64,000 bases of DNA from Alteribacillus sp041949975 (GCF_041949975.1 NZ_JBHFQG010000010.1:46468-110467); one strand, 5' to 3'; numbered from the stretch's first letter, positions 49,392-58,713 are shown. Numbers and translations are program-made. The notes: generated by a model from the sequence alone, not told the origin.

Positions 49392-51572
49392 ATGAGCAGT
49401 TATGTGACAACAGGCAACTTACAAGTAGCTTCCGAACTTTATGAATTTATTAATGAGGAAGCCATACCAGGCATAGGAGTATCAAGTGAAGATTTCTGGA
49501 AGGGTCTGGATCATATTATTCATGAATTGTCACCTGAAAATAAAGAATTGTTAAAAACACGAGAAGAAATTCAAGAAAAAATTCATAACTGGCATACAGA
49601 GAACAAAAATTCTTTTGATTTCAACAAGTACAAGAATTTTCTAAAGGAAATTAATTACTTGGAGCCAAAAGTTGAGGAATTTAAAGTGACCACCGAGAAC
49701 GTAGATGATGAAATTGCAAGCCAGGCTGGTCCGCAGCTCGTGGTGCCGATGAGCAATGCAAGATATGCCTTGAACGCGGCAAATGCCAGATGGGGAAGCT
49801 TGTATGATGCTTTATACGGGACAGACGTAATTAGTCAAGAAGGCGGAGCAGAAAAGACAAGCGACTATAACCCGACTCGGGGTCAAAAAGTAATCGAATA
49901 TGCGAAGAATTTTTTAGATGAGATTGTGCCTTTAGAGAAAGGGTCTCATAAAGAAGCAGTAAGTTATTCCGTAGACAATCGGACACTTCAAGTGACTTTA
50001 GAAAGCGGTACAGCTGCAGGGCTGAAAGAACCATCTAAATTTGCAGGTTATCAAGGAAGCACTGAAAAGCCTTCAGCCATTCTGATCAGAAATAATGACT
50101 TGCATTTTGAAATACAAATCGATCCGGATCATGCGATTGGAAAAACAGATCCGGCGGGCATAAAAGATATCTTATTTGAATCCGCTGTCACGTCGATTAT
50201 GGATTGTGAGGATTCCGTGGCAGCAGTTGATGCAGAAGACAAGGTGCTCGTTTATCGAAACTGGCTCGGATTAATGAAAGGTGATCTCACAGAAACTTTC
50301 CAAAAAGGGACCAAAACTGTTACACGCTCTCTTAATCCGGATCGTACGTATGAATCGTCCAATGGAGAAGAACTGATTCTGCCTGGAAGAGCACATATGC
50401 TAATTCGAAATGTCGGTCATTTAATGACAATAGATGCTGTGTTAGATAAAAATGGAGAAGAAGTGCCAGAAGGTATTTTAGATGGAGTAATTACCAGCTT
50501 GATCGCAAAACATGACATTTTAGGAAATGGCAAATATAAAAACTCTGAGAAAGGCTCCGTTTATATTGTGAAACCGAAAATGCACGGTTCTAAAGAAGTA
50601 GCCTTTTCTAATAAATTATTTAATAAAATCGAAGACTTGCTAGGTCTTCAGCGCAACACATTAAAGATTGGTGTGATGGATGAGGAACGCAGAACTTCCT
50701 TGAACCTAAAAGCGTGTATTCGAGAAGTAAAAGAGAGAATTATATTCATTAACACCGGCTTCTTGGATCGTACGGGAGATGAAATTCACACTTCCATGGA
50801 AGCCGGCCCAATGATAAGGAAAGGTGAAATGAAAACATCAAAATGGCTGCAGTCCTATGAAAAATCAAATGTGTTTAAAGGTTTGGAATCCGGATTGCAA
50901 GGTCATGCACAAATTGGGAAAGGTATGTGGGCTATGCCTGATCTAATGGCAGATATGCTCGCACAAAAAGCAGGCCAACTAAAAGCCGGTGCCAATACTG
51001 CCTGGGTTCCTTCACCTACTGCGGCTACCTTGCATGCTCTTCATTATCACCAAGTAGATGTAAAAGATGTTCAAAAGCAATTGCTCGAAAGATCAGAAAA
51101 TCTCGAAGATGAGATCCTGCAGATTCCAGTGGCTGAACAGCCAAATTGGAGTGCTGAAGAAATTCAGCAGGAACTGGATAATAATGCTCAAGGTATTTTA
51201 GGGTATGTTGTACGATGGGTAGAAATGGGCATCGGTTGTTCGAAAGTGCCGGACATTAATAACATTGGATTGATGGAAGACCGCGCAACTCTTCGTATTT
51301 CCAGCCAGCATATGGCAAACTGGCTCCATCAGGACATTTGCACAAAAGATCAAATCCTTGAAACGATGAAGCGGATGGCAAAAGTGGTAGATGAACAAAA
51401 CAAGGGAGTGCCAGAATATAAACCAATGGCAGAGAATTACGATGAGTCTGTTGCCTTCCAGGCAGCGTGCGACTTAGTCTTTAAAGGTTATGACCAGCCG
51501 AGTGGCTACACAGAACCAATTCTTCATAAACGCCGTATTGAAGCAAAAAAGAAAATACCGGCACAGAAATAA
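49392..51572 (+). CDS. glcB: Malate synthase G
   Basis: The 726-aa enzyme condenses glyoxylate with acetyl-CoA to malate. Length and motifs fit form G: ARYALNAANARWGSLYDALYGTD, ESAVTSIMDCEDSVAAVDAEDKVLVYRNWLGLMKGD (about 270-305, Asp/Glu Mg ligands), KPKMHGSKEVAFSNKLF, IGVMDEERRTSLNLKACIREVKERI, and the catalytic Asp in VEMGIGCSKVPDINNIGLMEDRATLRIS (about 615-640). The ATG at 49392 lies seven bases from GGAG. It can use the glyoxylate from the GlcDF-type oxidase encoded 9 kb upstream. No isocitrate lyase gene is in the window. Confidence 0.95.
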   Translation: MSSYVTTGNLQVASELYEFINEEAIPGIGVSSEDFWKGLDHIIHELSPENKELLKTREEIQEKIHNWHTENKNSFDFNKYKNFLKEINYLEPKVEEFKVTTENVDDEIASQAGPQLVVPMSNARYALNAANARWGSLYDALYGTDVISQEGGAEKTSDYNPTRGQKVIEYAKNFLDEIVPLEKGSHKEAVSYSVDNRTLQVTLESGTAAGLKEPSKFAGYQGSTEKPSAILIRNNDLHFEIQIDPDHAIGKTDPAGIKDILFESAVTSIMDCEDSVAAVDAEDKVLVYRNWLGLMKGDLTETFQKGTKTVTRSLNPDRTYESSNGEELILPGRAHMLIRNVGHLMTIDAVLDKNGEEVPEGILDGVITSLIAKHDILGNGKYKNSEKGSVYIVKPKMHGSKEVAFSNKLFNKIEDLLGLQRNTLKIGVMDEERRTSLNLKACIREVKERIIFINTGFLDRTGDEIHTSMEAGPMIRKGEMKTSKWLQSYEKSNVFKGLESGLQGHAQIGKGMWAMPDLMADMLAQKAGQLKAGANTAWVPSPTAATLHALHYHQVDVKDVQKQLLERSENLEDEILQIPVAEQPNWSAEEIQQELDNNAQGILGYVVRWVEMGIGCSKVPDINNIGLMEDRATLRISSQHMANWLHQDICTKDQILETMKRMAKVVDEQNKGVPEYKPMAENYDESVAFQAACDLVFKGYDQPSGYTEPILHKRRIEAKKKIPAQK

Positions 51573-51587
51573 TGTTGTATTGAAAAA

Positions 51588-51620
51588 GCTGTCCCTCTTT
51601 TTTGAAGGGACAGTTTTTTT
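51588..51620 (+). terminator. Terminator after glcB
   Basis: CTGTCCCT pairs with AGGGACAG, followed by TTTTTTT. Confidence 0.85.
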
Positions 51621-51656
51621 ATACTCTTAGGGAAGTAAAAATTATTTTGGTGAACA

Positions 51657-51720
51657 GTATAAGTAAAACTACGGCTTTCGACGTACAGGACGTGGCGTTT
51701 ATAAAAAGACGATAAAACGA
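51657..51720. repeat. Dispersed repeat copy C
   Basis: AGTATAAGTAAAACTACGGC and then CGACGTACAGGACGTGGCGT match the interior of copies B and D. Only part of the unit is present. Confidence 0.55.
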
Positions 51721-51794
51721 GTTTTGCTAATCATTATAGTGATTTGCTAGCAGGAAAATTTATTTTAATGAAGAAAAAATATCTTTAAAAGGGT

Positions 51795-52235
51795 GTGGTG
51801 ATAATTAATACCAATGGTTTCATATATGCTGCTGATATGACAAACCAATTGGCCGAAGAATTACCTGAAAAATTATGGGATAAGCCGTTAATTGCCGAGC
51901 TGGGTACAATTAGAAAATGGTTTATACACATGATTCGAGCCAGAGGCGTCTACACTAGTTCTCTTGTGACAGGTGAAGTAGAATTTCCCGGACATTTAGT
52001 GCCAGAAGATGCATCCATCATTCTTGAATTAAAACGAAGCACCGAAGAATTGTCTTGGGCATTTGCAGAAACAAAAAAACACCAAATTCTTATGTATCAG
52101 GAATATATAACACCGGAAGAATTGCTTCACATAGCCATTCAGCATGAAGGCATTCATCAGGGTCAATACTATATAGCGTTTCAACAAGCTGGGATTACTC
52201 TACCTGAAAAGTGGCGAAGAGATTGGAACATGTGA
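51795..52235 (+). CDS. DinB-like (DUF664/YfiT-type) protein
   Basis: The 146-aa four-helix protein has NGFIYAADMTNQLAEELPEKLWDKP, IRKWFIHMIRARGVYTSSL with a metal-ligand His, and LLHIAIQHEGIHQGQYYIAFQQAGI (about 110-135), where the HxxxHxGQ motif is the hallmark of DinB-like proteins. These bind divalent metal and some are thiol transferases; most are uncharacterised. The GTG start at 51795 has AAAAGGGTG just before it. Monocistronic. Confidence 0.75.
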   Translation: MVIINTNGFIYAADMTNQLAEELPEKLWDKPLIAELGTIRKWFIHMIRARGVYTSSLVTGEVEFPGHLVPEDASIILELKRSTEELSWAFAETKKHQILMYQEYITPEELLHIAIQHEGIHQGQYYIAFQQAGITLPEKWRRDWNM

Positions 52236-52580
52236 AAGTCTCGTTAAAAATAGTATCATTTTAAGTTATAGGGAAAGTCAAAGTCTATGCTTCATAAAGA
52301 AAAATGAATATTAATTTCTAAGTTTCTTATAGATGTTTCTACATTAATATTAAGAAGCTTTTTTTACATTGTAAAAAGATATAAACTATATCGGTAAACG
52401 TATATGATGTGCTAATGCCGCCGTTGCCGCAGGATTTTCAGCATATCCTTTAAAAGGCAAAAGGCCAATTTTTTTATACTTTAAGAAGTTTAACTTTTTT
52501 AAAGGAGTAAAGTATAAGTAAAACTAAGGCTTCTGCCATTTGGACTTGGTGGTAAGCCAAGTTTTTCTAAAATTACCGGT
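52236..52580. repeat. Non-coding gap with dispersed repeat copy D
   Basis: The clearest repeat unit runs from about 52475 (ACTTTAAGAAGTTTAAC) through GTATAAGTAAAACTAAGG to the hairpin GGACTTGGTGGTAAGCCAAG and TTTTTCTAAAA near 52565. An upstream part (ATGCCGCCGTTGCCGCAGGA near 52414) matches copy B (TTGCCGCCATTGCTACAGGA). No gene is seen. Confidence 0.6.
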
Positions 52581-52594
52581 TGAAAACGATATCA
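52581..52594. promoter_or_regulatory. Perfect cre site upstream of lldP
   Basis: TGAAAACGATATCA matches TGWAANCGNTNWCA at all 14 positions, 90 bp before the lldP start. CcpA control of lactate use is expected. Confidence 0.8.
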
Positions 52595-52627
52595 AACATT
52601 GATACCATGAAAACACTTACATATTAG

Positions 52628-52638
52628 ACATCAGATGA
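52628..52638. promoter_or_regulatory. Candidate LutR operator
   Basis: ACATCAGATGA matches, at all but the first base, the TCATC-N-GATGA motif that I recall for B. subtilis LutR. It lies 46 bp before the lldP start, and lutR is the last gene of the cluster. Confidence 0.6.
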
Positions 52639-52684
52639 CCTAATGACATTATGTGTTGTATAGTAAAGAAGGAGTGAGAAAAAA

Positions 52685-54472
52685 TTGAGTACCGGAGTCT
52701 TGTCTTTATTAGCCATAATACCTATTTTAACAGTACTTTTTTTCCTTGTATTTCTGCGCTGGCCTGCAAAAAAGGCAATGCCGATTGCTTTTGTGGTCAC
52801 CGTGATGGTTGCCTATTTTGTTTGGGGGGTGCCTGTAAATCAAATTGCCGGTGCTAGTATGCAAGGCATTACGACAGCGTTGGAAGTTCTCTTTATTGTG
52901 TTCGGAGCGATATTAATGCTGAACACATTGAAAGAAAGCGGTGCGATACAAACGATTCGTCAAGGCTTTACTGACATCAGCCCGGACCGAAGGATTCAAG
53001 CCATTATTATTTGCTGGTTATTCGGCTCTTTTATAGAAGGAGCTTCTGGATGGGGGACACCAGCCGCTATTATAGCTCCTTTGTTAGTAGCAGTTGGTTT
53101 TCCAGCGATGGGTGCTGTAATGGTAGCTTTAATAATTCAGTCGGCACCTGTCTCATACGGAGCGGTTGGAACACCGATATTAATTGGAGTACAGTCTGGT
53201 CTTGCAGGCTCTTCGGCCGTAGAAGAGACGGCAGTGTCGATGGGAATGACACTAGATCAATATGTTCGTATGATTGGCGGCGAAGTTGCCATTTTCCATG
53301 GGATTGTCGGTTTGTTAATTCCACTATTTATGGTAACCATGCTGACGTTTTTCTTTGGAGAAAATCGGTCCATTAAAGAAGGGCTGGCAGTTTGGAAGTT
53401 TGCTTTATTTGCAGGGCTTTCATTTACGATTCCTTTCGCCTTGGTTGCTAATTTACTAGGACCTGAGTTTCCAGCGATGTTCGGAGGATTGATAGGACTT
53501 GCAATTGTCGTACCTGCAGCCAAAAAAGGTTTGTTTATGCCTAAGAAAGAGTGGGATTTTGCCGCACCTTCGACGTGGGACCCTGCCTGGACTGGAAACC
53601 TCAATATTGAACCGGTGCAAACTTTGCAGCCTGTATCTCCAGTAAAAGCTTGGATTCCATATATCATTGTAGGTGTTCTGCTCGTTATCACACGTTTGAA
53701 TTCGCTTCCATTTGGAGGGTGGCTCAAAGCGTTTGTCATAAAAGCGGAAAATGTATTTGGCAGCTCGATTTCTATTGAAAGTACCCCTTTATTTTTACCC
53801 GGGTTTATATTGTTAATAGTTTCTGTGCTGTCTGCGTTTTTATATAAAATGAATCGTTCGACATACGGAAATGCTTGGAAAGAGTCAGGGAAAACCATTT
53901 TAGCCGCGTCGCCGGCATTGCTTTTTTCCGTGCCGATGGTCCAAGTATTTATAAATTCAGACATCAATAGTTCCGGGGTTGAAAGCATGCCTCTTGTACT
54001 TGCAGAAAGTGTTTCGGGGATTGCAGGAAGTAATTGGCCTGCAGTAGCACCGGCAATTGGAGCATTAGGTGCTTTTGTAGCAGGAAGTAATACGATCAGT
54101 AATATGATGTTTTCTCTCTTTCAATTTGGAACAGCTCAAAATGTAGGAATTAACCCATCCATTGTCGTTGCCCTCCAAGCTGTTGGAGGTGCAGCGGGAA
54201 ATATGATATGCGTTCATAATGTGGTTGCAGCTTCTGCTGCTGCAGGCCTAATCGGAAAAGAAGGAGAACTTATTAGAAAGACATTAATACCAACCGCTTA
54301 TTATGTGTTCTTCGCAGGAGGAGCAGGCTATATTTTTATTCATGGTTTCGGATTAAATATAGGAACAGTTATGGTAGCCGTCATCGCTGGATTGTTTCTA
54401 TACGCTTGTTATCAAGGACAGCTTCAAAGCAAAGCAGAACAACAGTTTTATAAATGGAACCGCAGTGCCTAA
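52685..54472 (+). CDS. lldP: L-lactate permease
   Basis: The 595-aa LctP-family carrier has about 14 membrane segments and the family blocks QGITTALEVLFIVFGAILML, SFIEGASGWGTPAAIIAPLLVAVGFPAMGAVM (about 117-148) and AVGGAAGNMICVHNVVAASAAAGL. It imports L-lactate with protons and may take glycolate. It starts with TTG 52685 behind AAGGAGTGAG. The lutABC genes follow within 16 bp, so it opens the lactate operon. Confidence 0.95.
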   Translation: MSTGVLSLLAIIPILTVLFFLVFLRWPAKKAMPIAFVVTVMVAYFVWGVPVNQIAGASMQGITTALEVLFIVFGAILMLNTLKESGAIQTIRQGFTDISPDRRIQAIIICWLFGSFIEGASGWGTPAAIIAPLLVAVGFPAMGAVMVALIIQSAPVSYGAVGTPILIGVQSGLAGSSAVEETAVSMGMTLDQYVRMIGGEVAIFHGIVGLLIPLFMVTMLTFFFGENRSIKEGLAVWKFALFAGLSFTIPFALVANLLGPEFPAMFGGLIGLAIVVPAAKKGLFMPKKEWDFAAPSTWDPAWTGNLNIEPVQTLQPVSPVKAWIPYIIVGVLLVITRLNSLPFGGWLKAFVIKAENVFGSSISIESTPLFLPGFILLIVSVLSAFLYKMNRSTYGNAWKESGKTILAASPALLFSVPMVQVFINSDINSSGVESMPLVLAESVSGIAGSNWPAVAPAIGALGAFVAGSNTISNMMFSLFQFGTAQNVGINPSIVVALQAVGGAAGNMICVHNVVAASAAAGLIGKEGELIRKTLIPTAYYVFFAGGAGYIFIHGFGLNIGTVMVAVIAGLFLYACYQGQLQSKAEQQFYKWNRSA

Positions 54473-54488
54473 GGAGGCGAATGAATAA

Positions 54489-55211
54489 ATGAAAGTGTCA
54501 CTATTTATCACGTGTCTTGGTGATGTATTTTATCCAGGAGTTGGAAAAGATGTGGTAGAGCTTTTAGAAAGGCATGGTTGTGAAATAGATTTTCCGGAAA
54601 ACCAAACTTGCTGCGGACAGCCGGCATACAACAGCGGCTATCACAAAGATACAAAAAAAGCCGCAAAGCATATGATTAAAACGTTTGAACACGCCAATGC
54701 AGTTGTTACTCCATCTGGTTCATGCGCAGCTATGTTTAAGGAATATCCAGAATTGCTGAAGGATGAACCAAAATGGAAGGAAAGAGCAGTTGCCCTCTCA
54801 GAAAAAACGTACGAATTGACTCAGTTTTTATACAGAGTGCTTCATGTCACGGATACAGGAGCGGTTTTAGAAGCAAAAGCTACTTATCACACATCTTGTC
54901 ACATGACGCGGCTGCTAGGAGAAAAAGAAGCGCCTTTTCAACTTCTTTCAAATGTTAAAGGACTTCAATTAAAAGATCTTCCAAACAAACAAAACTGCTG
55001 TGGTTTTGGCGGAACATTTGCGGTCAAAATGACATCGATCTCCGAGCAGATGGTAGATGAAAAAGTAGACCATATTGAAGAAACGGAAGCTGACATTTTA
55101 ATAGGGGCAGACAGCGGCTGCTTAATGAATATTGGCGGACGTATCAACCGAAAAAATAAACCAATTAAAGTGATGCACATTGCACAGGTGCTAAACAGCA
55201 GGAAAGCCTAG
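54489..55211 (+). CDS. lutA: L-lactate oxidation complex subunit LutA
   Basis: The 240-aa Fe-S protein has two CCG domains: PENQTCCGQPAYNSGY (about 37-52) and KQNCCGFGGTFAVKM (about 168-182), each of which should bind a 4Fe-4S cluster. LutABC replaces classic lactate dehydrogenase in bacilli and oxidises L-lactate to pyruvate. AAGGAGG precedes the ATG, and the stop is 15 bp before lutB. Confidence 0.95.
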   Translation: MKVSLFITCLGDVFYPGVGKDVVELLERHGCEIDFPENQTCCGQPAYNSGYHKDTKKAAKHMIKTFEHANAVVTPSGSCAAMFKEYPELLKDEPKWKERAVALSEKTYELTQFLYRVLHVTDTGAVLEAKATYHTSCHMTRLLGEKEAPFQLLSNVKGLQLKDLPNKQNCCGFGGTFAVKMTSISEQMVDEKVDHIEETEADILIGADSGCLMNIGGRINRKNKPIKVMHIAQVLNSRKA

Positions 55212-55226
55212 AAGGAGGAATCGGCT

Positions 55227-56651
55227 ATGCCTATGAAAATTGGGGAACGCTCGTTTGAAAGCCGAGTGAATAAAGGACTTGGCGATTCTCACATGAGAGA
55301 AACCGTCCGAGAAGCTCAAGGCAGGCTTCATACAAATAAAGCAAAAGCAGAGGAAGACCTGGGACAGTGGGAAGAATGGAGAACTCTTTCAGAAGAAATT
55401 CGTTCACATACCCTCGAAAATCTTGATTTTTATTTAGAACAGCTAAGTGAGAATGTATTAAAAAATGGCGGTAATGTATTCTTTGCTCAAACAGCAGAAG
55501 AAGCCAATGAATATGTGAAAGAAGTGGCGGCAAAAAAAGAAGCAAAGAAAATTATTAAGTCTAAATCCATGGTTACAGAAGAAATAAGTATGAACGAAGC
55601 ATTAGAAAATGCGGGATGCGAAGTAATTGAATCGGACTTAGGAGAATATATACTTCAAATTGATGATCATGACCCGCCTTCTCACATCGTCGCCCCAGCT
55701 CTTCATAAAAATAAAGAACAAATACGTGAAACGTTTGAACGGTTAAAAGGATACGATAAAACATCCAAGCCTGAGGAGTTGACGCAGTTTGCCCGCGAAC
55801 AGCTCCGCCAGGAATTTCTAGAGGCAGATATTGGTATAACCGGCTGCAACTTTGCAGTTGCTGAATCTGGAAGTATATCTCTTGTAACGAATGAAGGAAA
55901 TGCTCGTCTTGCTACAACAATACCAAAAACTCAAATAAGCGTAATGGGAATGGAGCGCATTGTCCCAACTTGGGAAGAGCTTGATATCTTGGTTAGCATG
56001 CTTTGCAGAAGCGCTGTCGGCCAGAAGCTGACAAGCTATGTAACTGGTCTTACCGGACCCAGGGAACAAGGCGACTTGGATGGGCCGGAAGAATTTCACC
56101 TCGTTATTGTAGATAACGGACGTTCCAATATACTCGGCACTGCTTTTCAATCAGCGCTCCATTGCATACGCTGTGCAGCATGTATCAATGTGTGCCCGGT
56201 ATATCGTCATGTTGGCGGTCATTCTTACGGGTCCATTTATCCGGGACCAATCGGTGCTGTACTGTCTCCATTACTAGAAGGCTATGAAGATCATAAAGAT
56301 TTACCATATGCCTCAAGCCTTTGTGCTGCCTGTACGGATGCTTGTCCGGTAAAAATACCTCTTCATGAACTGCTGATCGAACACCGAAAAGTAATTTCTG
56401 AAGAAGAAAAGAAAACATCACTTGGTGAAAATTATGCAATGAAAGGGTTTGGTTTAGCCGCAAGCTCTCCAGGTCTTTTTCAAATAGCTGCAAAAACGGC
56501 TCCTTTCATGCTATCACCATTTACCAAAGATGGAGTCATCAATAAAGGACCAGGACCGCTGGGTGGGTGGACCGAGGTACGAAGCTTTCCAGCCCCGGAA
56601 AAAGAGCGTTTCCGTGATTGGGTTAAAAACAGAAAGAAAGGGGATTCTTGA
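55227..56651 (+). CDS. lutB: L-lactate oxidation complex subunit LutB
   Basis: The 474-aa protein has an N-terminal LUD-type domain (KSKSMVTEEISMNEALENAGCEVIESDLGEYILQ; DIGITGCNFAVAESGSISLVTNEGN) and two ferredoxin motifs (CIRCAACINVCPVYRHVGG; CAACTDACPVKIPLHELL). It sits between lutA and lutC. Its stop overlaps the lutC ATG (TGATG), so the two are translationally coupled. GAAGGAGG precedes the start. Confidence 0.95.
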   Translation: MPMKIGERSFESRVNKGLGDSHMRETVREAQGRLHTNKAKAEEDLGQWEEWRTLSEEIRSHTLENLDFYLEQLSENVLKNGGNVFFAQTAEEANEYVKEVAAKKEAKKIIKSKSMVTEEISMNEALENAGCEVIESDLGEYILQIDDHDPPSHIVAPALHKNKEQIRETFERLKGYDKTSKPEELTQFAREQLRQEFLEADIGITGCNFAVAESGSISLVTNEGNARLATTIPKTQISVMGMERIVPTWEELDILVSMLCRSAVGQKLTSYVTGLTGPREQGDLDGPEEFHLVIVDNGRSNILGTAFQSALHCIRCAACINVCPVYRHVGGHSYGSIYPGPIGAVLSPLLEGYEDHKDLPYASSLCAACTDACPVKIPLHELLIEHRKVISEEEKKTSLGENYAMKGFGLAASSPGLFQIAAKTAPFMLSPFTKDGVINKGPGPLGGWTEVRSFPAPEKERFRDWVKNRKKGDS

Positions 56652-57358
56652 TGAAGCAGGGAACTATTCAAAATAGAGAGTCCTTTTTAAATAATATTGC
56701 AGAAAAACTTGGAAGAGAACGGAGAACCTCAGGAGTAGAGCGGCCAGCATATCAAAAACAGCCTCAATGGGAAGTAATGGCTGATTATACAACTGACCAG
56801 CTTGTAGATGTGCTGAAAGAGCAATGTACTGCGATTTACACGGACGTAAGGGAAACAAATATGAATGATCTGCCTGCTGTAATTGATAGTGTCATGAAAG
56901 AGTACGGAGCTGAAAAAGCGTCGATATGGGACGATCCCCGCTTTGTAGAATTTGGACTGACCTCCTTTACAGAAAGACCGGATGTGAGCATATGGGGCTC
57001 GGCGCCGGATGAAGATGATATAAAAATCACCGAGCAGGCGGATGTTGGCATAACTTTTTCAGACTATACTTTGGCCGAGTCAGGGACTGTAGTTTTGATG
57101 AATGGTGGAGGTAAAGGGCAATCTGTCAGTTTACTTCCAACCCATTATATTGCTTTAATTCCACTTAGTACGATTGTGCCGCGGATGACTCAGGTGAGTA
57201 AAAAAATTCACCAAGAAGCTCAAGCCGGTAATCGAGTCCCATCTTGTATTAATTTTATTTCTGGACCAAGTAACAGTGCAGACATTGAACTGAATCTAGT
57301 CGTGGGAGTTCACGGCCCAGTAAGAGCTTGTTATATTTTAATAGATGACAGGTATTAG
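56651..57358 (+). CDS. lutC: L-lactate oxidation complex subunit LutC
   Basis: The 235-aa LUD-domain protein includes TEQADVGITFSDYTLAESGTVVLMNGGGKGQSVSLLPTHYIALI (about 130-172) and FISGPSNSADIELNLVVGVHGPVRACYILID, both conserved in LutC. It completes the lactate oxidase. The ATG at 56651 shares a base with the lutB stop; the spacing to the lutR start leaves room for a separate promoter. Confidence 0.95.
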   Translation: MKQGTIQNRESFLNNIAEKLGRERRTSGVERPAYQKQPQWEVMADYTTDQLVDVLKEQCTAIYTDVRETNMNDLPAVIDSVMKEYGAEKASIWDDPRFVEFGLTSFTERPDVSIWGSAPDEDDIKITEQADVGITFSDYTLAESGTVVLMNGGGKGQSVSLLPTHYIALIPLSTIVPRMTQVSKKIHQEAQAGNRVPSCINFISGPSNSADIELNLVVGVHGPVRACYILIDDRY

Positions 57359-57379
57359 CGGAAATCAAAACCGATACTG

Positions 57380-57388
57380 TGATATAAT
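57380..57388 (+). promoter_or_regulatory. Extended -10 element before lutR
   Basis: TGATATAAT (TGnTATAAT) lies 35 bp before the lutR start, just after lutC. The -35 is weak. It suggests that lutR can be transcribed independently of the lldP promoter. Confidence 0.5.
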
Positions 57389-57422
57389 GAAAGCTCAAAA
57401 GGTAATTGAAGGAGTACTCTGT

Positions 57423-58136
57423 ATGAGCTTTAAACAAATCGAGTCAAAAAAAATCTCGGAAATTGTTCGGGAACAAATAGAAGAAATGATTAAACGAGGC
57501 GATGTGCAGCCTGGCGAAAAACTTGATTCTGTTGTACATCTTTCTGAGCAGTTTCAAGTGAGCAGATCAGCTGTACGTGAAGCATTAAGCGCTCTAAGAG
57601 CTGTTGGAATTGTAACAATAAAGCAAGGGGAAGGCACCTTTGTAAATAATTATGATTTCTCCGGAGTACTTGACCCAATGAAACCGGAAAGAATAATTTC
57701 GAAAAAAGAGATGCTAGAACTGTTTGAAATAAGAAAAATCATGGAAGTGGGAGCGGCAGAGCTTGCAGCAAAAAAAAGAACAGAAGAACATCTGTTAAGG
57801 ATGGAGAATGCTTTGCAAGACATGCTGCATGCATCAGGAGAAGACAACGTCGGGGAAGCGTCAGATGTTGCTTTTCATTTAGCTATTGCTGAAGCCTCTG
57901 AAAATAATTTAATGCTCGATATGATGAATCAACTGTCAGATACTTTACGAAAAACGATGTTTGAAAGCAGGCGCGTCTGGCTATTTTCAGAAAAACAAAC
58001 ACTTGAACGTCTTTATAAAGAGCATGAACATATCTATACAGCTATCAAAGGAAAAGTTGCTGATCAGGCTAGAAAAGCAATGCTCACACATTTAACTAAT
58101 GTGGAACAAACATTGATAAAAGGATTAGAAAGCTAA
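57423..58136 (+). CDS. lutR: GntR/FCD lactate regulator LutR
   Basis: The 237-aa FadR-type protein has the winged helix VVHLSEQFQVSRSAVREALSALRAVGIVTIKQGEGTFVNN (about 39-78) and an FCD domain (LFEIRKIMEVGAAELAAKKR; DVAFHLAIAEASENNLML; EHEHIYTAIKG). The ATG at 57423 has GAAGGAG upstream. In B. subtilis LutR represses the lut genes and is relieved by lactate. It differs from the GntR protein at 35645 throughout, although both are FCD type. Confidence 0.9.
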   Translation: MSFKQIESKKISEIVREQIEEMIKRGDVQPGEKLDSVVHLSEQFQVSRSAVREALSALRAVGIVTIKQGEGTFVNNYDFSGVLDPMKPERIISKKEMLELFEIRKIMEVGAAELAAKKRTEEHLLRMENALQDMLHASGEDNVGEASDVAFHLAIAEASENNLMLDMMNQLSDTLRKTMFESRRVWLFSEKQTLERLYKEHEHIYTAIKGKVADQARKAMLTHLTNVEQTLIKGLES

Positions 58137-58165
58137 AAGGTGCTCGATAGAAGAGCATCTTTTTT
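58137..58165 (+). terminator. Terminator after lutR
   Basis: AAGGTGCTC pairs with GAGCATCTT (one wobble), ending in TTTTTT. Confidence 0.75.
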
Positions 58166-58179
58166 ACAATTTTAAGACA

Positions 58180-58215
58180 GTATTAAATGACTTGACGGCA
58201 AGCCAAGTTTGTCTG
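58180..58215. repeat. Dispersed repeat fragment E
   Basis: A CTTGACGGCAAGCCAAGTTTG stretch (written here in under 22 positions as CTTGACGGCAAGCCAAGTTT) is the hairpin end of the repeat family, 20 bp before the GNAT gene's ribosome site. Confidence 0.4.
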
Positions 58216-58235
58216 TCTATAGGGAGGAAGAATTA

Positions 58236-58673
58236 GTGGATATACAAATAATGGATGAAAAAGATTTAACAGCATGTGCGATTTTGTTTATGGATGTATT
58301 TAACCAGGCACCATGGAATGAAGATTGGACGCTCGGTAAGGCTGTCGAAAGGCTCACAGATCTTTTTTTTACACCAAAATTTTTCGGAATAGTCTGTTAT
58401 TATGATTATAAGCTAATCGGATTTGCAGCCGGTAATCGCAAAGTGTCTTCTCAAGAAGAAATGTATTATTTAGCCGAATTTTGTGTAAGAAAAAAGAATC
58501 AAGGTACAGGAAATGGAACGATCCTGCTTAAAGCCCTTGAGGAGGAACTGATTACTAGAAAAATTAACAACTTGTATTTATTAACAGCTGCCAAAAGCGA
58601 GGCAGAAGTATTTTACCAAAGGAACGGGTATACAGTGAACAACAAAAGAGTGATCCTTAAGAAGAATTTATAA
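58236..58673 (+). CDS. GNAT-family N-acetyltransferase
   Basis: The 145-aa protein has acetyl-CoA-binding motif A AEFCVRKKNQGTGNGTILLKAL (about 82-103, RxxGxG-like as QGTGNG) and the motif B end VFYQRNGYTVNN (about 126-137). ILFMDVFNQAPWNEDWT near the N-terminus is typical of aminoglycoside-6'-acetyltransferase-like and other small GNATs. The GTG at 58236 follows AGGGAGGAAG. The acceptor is unknown. Confidence 0.8.
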   Translation: MDIQIMDEKDLTACAILFMDVFNQAPWNEDWTLGKAVERLTDLFFTPKFFGIVCYYDYKLIGFAAGNRKVSSQEEMYYLAEFCVRKKNQGTGNGTILLKALEEELITRKINNLYLLTAAKSEAEVFYQRNGYTVNNKRVILKKNL

Positions 58674-58713
58674 AAATGGTAGAACTCTTGGAAAAAAGGA
58701 AATAAAGGAGGAT

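Noticed and set aside
57360..57422. lutR start upstream inside lutC
   Set aside because: An in-frame extension to 57345 exists, but the winged-helix domain begins normally at ATG 57423 with GAAGGAG upstream.
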